DNA from: Rhexocercosporidium sp. MPI-PUGE-AT-0058
Taxonomy: Eukaryota; Ascomycota; Leotiomycetes; Helotiales
Reading direction: 5' to 3'
Assembly: GCA_020746875.1 (NCBI GenBank)
Contig: JAGTJL010000006.1
Span: forward strand, 2,046,001-2,110,000
DNA length: 64,000 nucleotides
The translations under genes and the position numbers were made by a program. Below the pieces are notes generated by a model. That model was not told the origin of the DNA. It saw only the letters and a program-made list of their open reading frames with translations, and searched no databases. Shown here in pieces: positions 56,577 through 64,000 of this stretch (position 1 is the first letter of the stretch; every line of letters begins with the position of its first letter).

Positions 56577-58265
56577 CGCTGTGATTGCTGCGGCAGAGAT
56601 GTTTGCACGATTCTAGCAAATAATCATAGCGACATTTGTCGTAGCTTTGTTTTTCCTTGGTGCACTGAAGGGTGGAGGTGAAGATGCAGCAAGATGATGA
56701 GAGTATGTGGGTTGAGAGGTTCGGAGTGTTTTCGAGGCTCACTCACTTGACTCTCCTCGTATCAGATTTGGGATGTCCCTACGGAGTAGTCCTGCCCCCT
56801 GCACGGCCGACTCCTGGTGCTTGCCGTAGCGCAGAGCGCGGATTCTTTAGCGAGCCAGCAAGGTTTTTTGATGCAGTCCGTTCTGGGGAAATAACAGGCA
56901 CTTGGATAAATCTGGTCAAAGCAGACAAGGGGATGGAAAGGAAGGGGATGTTGTTGATCAGGGTTCCACGACGACTACGACAATGTGGTTGTTGAGGTTG
57001 TCTGGTGGACTGAGATATGTCTTGAACATGACAGCAAATTACCTCCGTGAGACCTTTCTTGGGGCCTGGCTTGTCCTAATGAGGAATCCTTCCAGAAGTC
57101 TTTTCTCCCCGAAGTTTGCCTCAACACTATTTTCTTCTTCTTTTGGATCACTAGTCTTGGTGCCACTTTTTGGTAGTATCGGAGTATCACAGAGTTACAG
57201 TCTCATAGTAACACGGTAACAGAGGAGGAACTCTGCATTCTCTCCAAGACTTTGCTTCTCTGGAGTCTGAACTCTGTGGCAAGTTGTCTAGATACTGCCC
57301 ATCTCAGCTCCAACTCATCATGGCTTAGAGCTGACAACGGGTCAACGGGTCGTATTCATGGAGTCATGGCCACCAAAGTTCGGTGGTAAGATGGATGTGA
57401 GGCGAATGGTTGTCGTCAAACTCAATTTGGACCATCGGGTACTACAGATCGTGGTACGTCTCGGAGTCTATTATGTTGGAACCGAAAATGAGTGGTCAAG
57501 TTTCGACCAGAAGTCACGAGATATCCTGTGGCTGGGAGGATTGTAATACTCGAACAGAGATTGCGATATTGTTCTTAGGATCTCTGGGAATGATTTGAGG
57601 CAAGTAACTGTGGAAATTTTGTTGACTTCCTAGTGTGATGTCCTGGCGTATCTTTGTAGTTTGAGGTCTTTGATGGCAAGTTCTGATCCCAGGAGATCTG
57701 GAGAATGAAAAAACCTCGAACATTGGAAGATTTGCGTAAAGTAGTCAAAGTTGAAAGGCAGACTTAGACAAGCTGACACATGGAACACCAAGTAAGTACC
57801 TACAGTAGGTAAGAATTGATTATGGTGTCAAAAGTCTTCTCCACAAACTCCTTCTTGGCAGGTCTCCAATCCAATACCAGTTCAACTGATATCACCATAT
57901 CGGAACTATTTCATGCGTTTCAAAAGTGGGAGGACTGTGGTCCATATCGCTCTGTGTTGCAGCATTTGATTGGGCCAGTGCAAGCTGAATGCAACGAACG
58001 ATTGGTTCGAGGCAGGCAATCAGCCGCTGTAGTTCCTGCCGAATTCTAATGATTTCCCCGTATGGCTCTGCTTGCTTGCTTACCTCTACTGTACCTACGG
58101 AAGTCGAAGAACGCCAATGATCTACACCAAAATCCGGGGTGGCAGCCAGGCCAGAGAAAGATGGCCAGCCGGTTTGAATCTAGGCCCAAACGGACCTTGG
58201 CTGTTTCTATCTGCCGCTGCTGAGGGTTAGTGATGTAAGGGAACACCCTGTTCAGTCGGAATAGG
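56577..58265. other. Intergenic region upstream of BUD6
   Basis: Promoter and leader of BUD6 and about 1.5 kb of sequence with frames of at most about 110 codons. Nothing recognised. Confidence 0.4.
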
Positions 58266-58341
58266 AAATCCTAATCTATTCGCAGCGCGGCGATCCTCAT
58301 TTGGGAATTCCAGAGGCTTTCAACTGAGCTACCGAAGAAGC
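58266..58341 (-). pseudogene. tRNA-like relic
   Basis: On the minus strand CTTCGGTAGCTCAGTTG resembles a tRNA 5' stem and D arm. After it come an anticodon-arm-like CCTC...GAGG and GATCGCCGCGCTGCGAAT, which resembles a decayed T arm. The D loop is short, the anticodon loop is oversized and the acceptor stem does not close, so it is not a working tRNA. Confidence 0.3.
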
Positions 58342-60499
58342 TTTTCACTCGCTTGTTGACTTGCTTTTGCTGTGCAGTTGTGATAGCTATGTCAATTGCG
58401 CAGGGAGGAGGTATTTTGTTCGTATTGAGGAGATGGTGTTGGGGGCAGGCGCAATGTCATGGGATGAATCAGTTGCAAAGCCACTGGTGTGGAAATAGAA
58501 TTAGAACCGCATCCACTCCTGCCCGTACCTGAAGATCGCGTTGGAGTAAAGAGAAAGGTATCCAGCCTGCAGTAGCGGACAAAGAAAGAAGCATGGTTTC
58601 AATTGACACGCTCAAGAGAGAATACTTGCAGATGCAGAAACAGAAACGGAAACACAGCAGAAAGATAAGACAAGAAGACTGAGAAGACTGCAGGTGAGGG
58701 TCGGGGATCCAACCGGCCAGGAGAATAGTGCCGGTACTCGTGCCCACCCAGTGCCCTCTGCCCACTCTCACACACACTCACTCACCCACTCACTCACTCC
58801 CTCACACTTCCCTCCCTTTGTTGAGTGGAGACCGTCGACAGAGCTTGCCGGCCAGCCAGCCAGCCAGCCAGCCCGCCCTTCTTCTAGAACCCGATCAAGT
58901 TGTGGAAGTCAATCTTCTCTTCTTGCCATTGTCGCTACAGTACTACGCTCCTCCGTACCTACCTCCCTAGGTACAGTGCGTAATTGAGGACATTCAATTT
59001 AATGATCATTCTCTCTCTCTCTCTCTCTCTTCTCTTCCACGCCCAGCCCAGCACCTCAACTCACATCCATCACCTCAACCCGACCCAACATTTCCCCCTT
59101 GAGCCCTTCCTTTCCTTCCTTTCCTTCCTTCCTTTTCCCTCCCTTTCCTTCTTCCTCTACACTTTTACCTTTTACCTCAACTACCTACCTACCCTACCTT
59201 GCCTTTACTCTACCTTTTTTCAACCCTCGCTCCCTCACACGCACGCACGCACGCACCCACGCCAGGCCCTCGTCGCCCCGGAAGAGGAGTAGCCCTCCCG
59301 AGCTTTGCAAGGGTTGCTAGGTGAATTGCACGCTCCTCCGGCCAATCACAGCTCGCTCAGCCGGCAACGACTAGACTAGACTAGCCCTCCGAACCCCCCA
59401 GCCCAGCCAGCCCACTCTGAGCCCACTCTGAGCCCAGCCAACCAGCCAACCAGCCAACCCGCGTCCGCTCTGCCTTGCTCCCTCGCCAGCTCGGAACGAC
59501 ACTTCTACAATCTTCCCACCTCACCTCCTACTTCACCTGTCCATTCAGACGGAAAAAAAACACACTCCCATTCCCATCACCTCTCCTCTCCTCCTCTCTT
59601 CTCCTCTCTCCCATCCTGCATCTGTCGTTGCTCTCTGGAGATTGATGGTCTGAGTGTGCCACTGGCCCGGAGTGTTCGTCCTTCTTTCTCTTCCAGCGCT
59701 GTTTTGTCTGTCCCCCTTCACCTTCAGCTTAATTTTGAACTTGCGCATCATCGCTTCCCGGCCGCCCTACGCCGCCCTGCCCTTCCCTTCCTTCGATTTC
59801 CCCCCCAAAGCTCACCTTCTCCTTCACCATCTCCATCTGCTCGCCATCAATCCGCGGCAGACTCGCCCTGATCTGCGATCAACTTCTCCTTCGGCTTTCG
59901 TGGTCGCGCGAGGGATACAGACAGCAGCAGGTCTTCGCAACTCCAATCTTCTCGGAGGTGAGACTTCCTGATCCAAACCCAACCCAACCTCCTTTGGCAT
60001 AGACGTAACGGAGCTCGAAGCTACCACCTTCTAACTTCCACCTTCTCGCTGCCTGCAAGGGCTCTACAATCGCAGAGACGCTATCATTGCGCGTGGGCTA
60101 ATATGATTCGATTCTTCGCAGACTGGTTTCTTTGCATTACACGGCTTGTCCAGCAAGCTTGGGATTTCGTCACCGATACTCAACGCCAACAACTCAACGT
60201 TGGCGCGACTGTTCGTCACTGGTGATCTGCCCAGATTAATTTGTCAATCAAGAGGTAAGAAAAGGCATCGACTTCTTCACAAGCACACATCCCCACGCTG
60301 GCGTAACACACTGCGCCCTGGTCGGCTGCGACCATGGTTCCATCCAGCCTCATCTCGGGGGACCTCACCTTTGACAACCCACAACATTTTTTTCAAATTG
60401 TGCTAATTTAGCGACCGCATAGATTCCCAAGTACATTAAACCAACTCCTGTACCTCGACAAAGAACCCGCATACACACTCAGCTGGTAACGCTGTGAAC
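58342..60499. promoter_or_regulatory. Low-complexity promoter and leader of PBP1
   Basis: Mostly pyrimidine-rich on the plus strand. It contains ACTCACTC repeats (about 58770-58805), (CCAG)5 at 58852-58871, a CT run at 59010-59031, TTCC/TTTCC repeats (about 59105-59155), CACG repeats (about 59238-59260) and CAGCCAAC repeats (about 59435-59458). A leader intron is likely at 60255-60422, with GTAAGA donor, GCTAATT branch-like site and CATAG acceptor. No upstream coding exon is recognised. Confidence 0.5.
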
Positions 60500-63469
60500 A
60501 TGGTACAACAAGGAAAGAAGGCCACCGACACACCAAACGGCACAGCCAAGAACTCACAAACCAACATGTCATTCCAGAGAAAGGATATGACCGGCCCGGG
60601 TAAGAACGAGGGTCGCCAGAATGGTTTGTTCAAGATCCCTCTGCCAGTTTTTGGCCATACTGACCAGAACACAGGCAATGCCAGCTCCTTCCGCACAGAC
60701 ACTGCAATTTCTGGCAACCGAACACAGGGAGAGCGTCCTTTGCAGAGATGGGTTCCGGATGCCCCACCAGATACTCTTGGTTCATTGGAATCGGGGAGAA
60801 TGAAGACCTCAGGAGGAGGCGCGTGGGATCAGTTCGCCGAGAACGAGCGACGTTTCGGCATGAAGACTGATTACGATGAGAATATCTATACGACCACCAT
60901 TGATAAGAACCACCCACAATACAAGCAACGCCTTGCTGAGGCCGATCGGAAGGCGAGAGAGATTGAGCGTAGCGCTACCAATAACTCGCACGTTGCGGAG
61001 GAGCGTATTGTGGACAATGTTGCTGGAGAAGAGAATGGTGTCGATGAAGAAGACAAGTGAGTCCATACAAACAGCAGTATCAGGCGCGTGTTCTGACATC
61101 AATCCAGATATAGTGGTGTTCGCAGACAGCAGGACTTCCCTCCTCTGGCCGCATCAAACAACAGATACACCCCACCCGCCAGAAGAGCACCTACTGGGTC
61201 ATCGACTGTCAGCGGAGCTCCTGTAGACCCTGCCATCATCTCCTCGCAGCTCGCCCGTCCTGACAAGCCTGCCGCGGAGAAAACCAAGGCACCTGCTGCT
61301 CCAGCCGTACCAAAGCCTACCAAAGCAGAAGTCTCCACCCCTCCTGCCACTACCGAGTCGAGTGTTGCCGCCACCCCCGAGCCCAAGGTACCTGCCACAG
61401 TCGCTGGTCCATCCTCGAGTCGAACCGCCTCTCCTCAGGTCAAGGCTGATGGCGTTCCCAGTGCCGCAGCAACTGTTGAGCGGGATGTTGCGAGTGCTTT
61501 CAAGGGTTTCGCTGCCCAGCAAAGAAAGAATGTTGAGACCATTCGCCAGTCCAGAGCTCGGAACGACAAGGAGATCAAGCTCAACGACTTGAAGAAGTTT
61601 GCTGATAGCTTCAAGCTTACCACCCCCGTTCCATCAGACCTTGTGCCGATCATTGCGAAGGATCCTGCAAAGCAGAAGGAGATCCAAGAGAAGGCGAAGC
61701 GCAATGCTGAGGAGAATAAGGCCAACCCTTCCGAAGGTGTCAAGCCTATTCCTCCACCAGTCGAAGTTCGAACAGCCCAGCGTCCTGCTGCTCCTACTCA
61801 TGGCACATCTCCTGCTAACATCCCATCCCGCCAAAACCCTCCTCGTAATGCTGTCTTCGCACACCAACCATACAGAGGTTCTGCTCAAGCCCCACAACCT
61901 TCTGCCCAGCAGAATCGTCCGGCGCCTGGCCTCGGAGGTCGATTGAGGAGCATTGATCAGAACAAGTCTGGCCCGATGCCTCCCAACCCTATTCCGGCAC
62001 ATGAACCAAGACAACCTCCAACTGGTCCTGCGAATGGTGATCCAAACTTCTCTCGACGCTCTAGTGGAGTAACCAGCGCACAGGGAGCTAGGTTGAACCC
62101 GACCATTGGCGAATTCCGCCCCAGCCCTCATGCTGCTTCCTTCAACCCCAACGGCAACCCAAGCAATGTTTCCAGCCCCAGATCCGCTGTCAATACTGCC
62201 CCACCTGCGCCAATCACCCGTTCTCTCCTCCGACGCAAGCCTGTCGCTGAATCGGACCGCCCTTCAATCAAGGCAAAGTTCAATTCGCTCGACCACATCA
62301 AAGCTATCAAGCCAGCTCCAGAAAAGGACTGGTCGCTGACTGGTGGCCTGAAGCCAGCTTACGAGACTCCAGTGCTCTGGAAGATTGCTCTTCCTACTGA
62401 TAAGCCCGATTCCGCTATCCATCTGACCTACACTAGGATGTTCGAAATGGCTCCATTCCCAGCACACACGATGTCTCCAGCTGTCCCAACACACGCTGTT
62501 CCACAAGTTCCCCACCAACACCAACTCCCATTCCACTTGCAGCAAAGTGTACACAACCCGGCTGCCCGTCAGTCCCCACGACAAGCACCAATGAATATGC
62601 ATGGCAATCAGATGCCTCATGTCCCAACTCAACCCTACAACGGCCACGATGATCATCGGATGATGCCATCTCACTCTGCGCAGTCATTCGCATCTCCCCG
62701 TATGCAACACAATCAAATGCAGCAGTATCCATCGCCCATGAACCAGAATGCGCAGATGTACAACCAGCAAATGATGCCATATGGTCCAGGTGCTCCCCCA
62801 ATGCAGCCGCAGTTCCGTTCGCTCTCAAATAACCACCAGTACATACCACAGCCAGGTCACATGGGTCCCATCATGATGGCAAACCCCAATGCCATGTTCA
62901 TGACCTCCCAAGGTATTGCACCTGGACCCTCGCCAATGTTTCCTCAGGGTAGCCAAGGAGGGTTCATGCCACCAACTAATGGTATGCCTCCGCAAATCCC
63001 AGGTGTCAACGGCTTCCCAAGTCCTGGCAGAGGAGGTGCCATGATGATGACCCAGGGGTCGCAACAAGGTCATCCACAACAGCCACCTCCAATGTATGGC
63101 ATGAACCCAGGAATGAACCCGGGCATGAATCCAGGCATGAGCCCAAGTCCGCAGTATGTAAACACGGCACAAGGCTACAACCAACAACCTCCCCCAAACA
63201 GTAAGTTCATCCAACGCCTGAAGTTTTTGCCCATCTAATGCTCGGTAGTGGGAATGAGAGGCTATGCTGGTGGCCCAAACCAATTTGGAACCAGTCCACA
63301 GCAAATGCACCAATTCGGTCCGCAACAGCAGCACCGTAATAGCCACTCGAATGGTAATTACAACAAGAACTTCCAGTCTCACGGTCAACACCAAAATGGC
63401 CCTCCGAACAACCAAATTCCCACCGGGCCACAAGCGCGAACTTCGGAGGGTAACGAAGAGACTAAATGA
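60500..63469 (+). CDS. PBP1: Ataxin-2 homologue PBP1
   Basis: Exons 60500-61056, 61108-63200 and 63249-63469 total 2871 nt, 956 residues. The LsmAD domain is clear at about 110-180 (WDQFAENERRFGMKTDYDEN, IYTTTIDKNHPQYKQR, ending AREIERS). A PAM2-type motif, LNPTIGEFRPSPHAASF, lies near 514 and should bind the MLLE domain of poly(A)-binding protein. The last 300 residues are Gln/Pro/Met-rich with NPGM repeats (near 63110-63145) and look aggregation-prone. Pbp1 promotes polyadenylation, stress-granule formation and TORC1 control. The ataxin-2 Sm fold expected before LsmAD is not recognisable; only NMVQQGKKA and MSFQRKDM could be remnants. The frame is closed by a stop at 60437, so ATG 60500 is the first available start unless an exon is hidden. 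Confidence 0.88.
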
Positions 63470-64000
63470 GCGGCCATACCATTTTTCTCAACCTAGAACA
63501 CGGCTTCGATGCTTTTGCATCAACGTGTTAACAGCATCTCAGGATTATTGCTTCATACCCATCGTGGGTTTTGCTGCATATCTAGATCTGAAACATTGAT
63601 AGAGGATCGTCGGTCTTTGCTTGGATTGGCCGCCCCGGCAGCTGTCGTGGCATTGGATTCGATATGTTCTCGCACCGACTGAGCGCAATTGGTGCGTCCT
63701 ACGTTTTTGCTTAGCTGTGGGCATTGATAGTAACTTTTCGTGGAGATATCTGATTATTCTTCTCAGCAGAGGGTTGCCTAACGATCATCTCAACGAAACT
63801 GCTCACAATGAGTCTGGACAAGATTCGCACTCTAACTGCAGCCTAGGGAGGAAGGGAGGGACCATAGCACTCCTCGAATCTCTACGAGAGACCGAGCTAA
63901 GTGCAGTGGCAGCTGATCAGCCTGGCAGATGGACGGATGGAGGTCGTTAGGAATTATGGGTTTATCGAGGACTTTTTCTGTGGAAGGGGTGGGTGGGGTG
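63470..64000. other. 3' region of PBP1 to window end
   Basis: Presumed 3' UTR and intergenic sequence. A 109-codon frame (63621-63950) shows nothing recognisable. Confidence 0.45.

Noticed and set aside
59654..59971. Frames in the PBP1 leader as the missing Sm exon
   Set aside because: No Lsm-fold pattern (hydrophobic strands and a glycine turn before the KMVxQ-like strand) seen in any of the three plus frames.

Overview
The window is nuclear DNA of a filamentous ascomycete (Pezizomycotina). The signs are many GT-AG introns of mostly 46-100 nt, CTRAY-like branch sites, and orthologues such as WetA, Prm1, an Flc/TRP-type protein, DUF3433 and Pbp1. Placement in Leotiomycetes is only an impression. 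I see no rRNA, intact tRNA, CRISPR array, virus or complete transposon. I spliced the genes by hand and checked that exon lengths sum to whole codons; all models close except MRPL16, which is one base short.

Layout. 1-9 kb: an APH-fold kinase-like protein (+), an eleven-knuckle CCHC RNA-binding protein (-) with a 504-nt leader intron, and a Kv-beta-type aldo/keto reductase (+). 10-17 kb: a tiny Gly/Cys candidate gene (+), a PPxY membrane protein (-), TFIIH subunit TFB5 (+), mitochondrial ribosomal protein uL16m (-, frameshifted) and RFC1 (+). 18-28 kb: a GNAT acetyltransferase, WetA, a DUF3433 membrane protein (all +) and an ACOT9-type thioesterase (-). 31-43 kb: an Flc/TRP-family protein (+), an unknown protein with 50-residue dibasic repeats (+), a HAD phosphatase (-), a Dabb protein (+), ISA1 (-) and an ARMH3/DUF1741 protein (+). 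45-63 kb: PRM1 (+), a degenerate tandem-repeat field with an unknown membrane protein (-), BUD6 (-) and the ataxin-2 homologue PBP1 (+).

These are unlinked housekeeping and developmental genes, not a cluster. Shared themes are DNA replication and repair (RFC1, TFB5), mitochondria (MRPL16, ISA1, ACOT9), RNA regulation (the zinc-knuckle protein, PBP1) and morphogenesis, cell fusion and sporulation (BUD6, PRM1, WetA, Flc). Several pairs are divergent over short spacers (MRPL16/RFC1, the PPxY protein/TFB5, HAD/Dabb, ISA1/ARMH3).

Most worth a second look: the MRPL16 one-base frameshift, a PBP1 whose ataxin-2 Sm half is not visible, the 50-residue dibasic-repeat protein, a stop-free 81-nt intron in the HAD gene, the 57-codon Cys4 candidate and the repeat field downstream of PRM1. 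I found no convincing wholly new multi-gene system.
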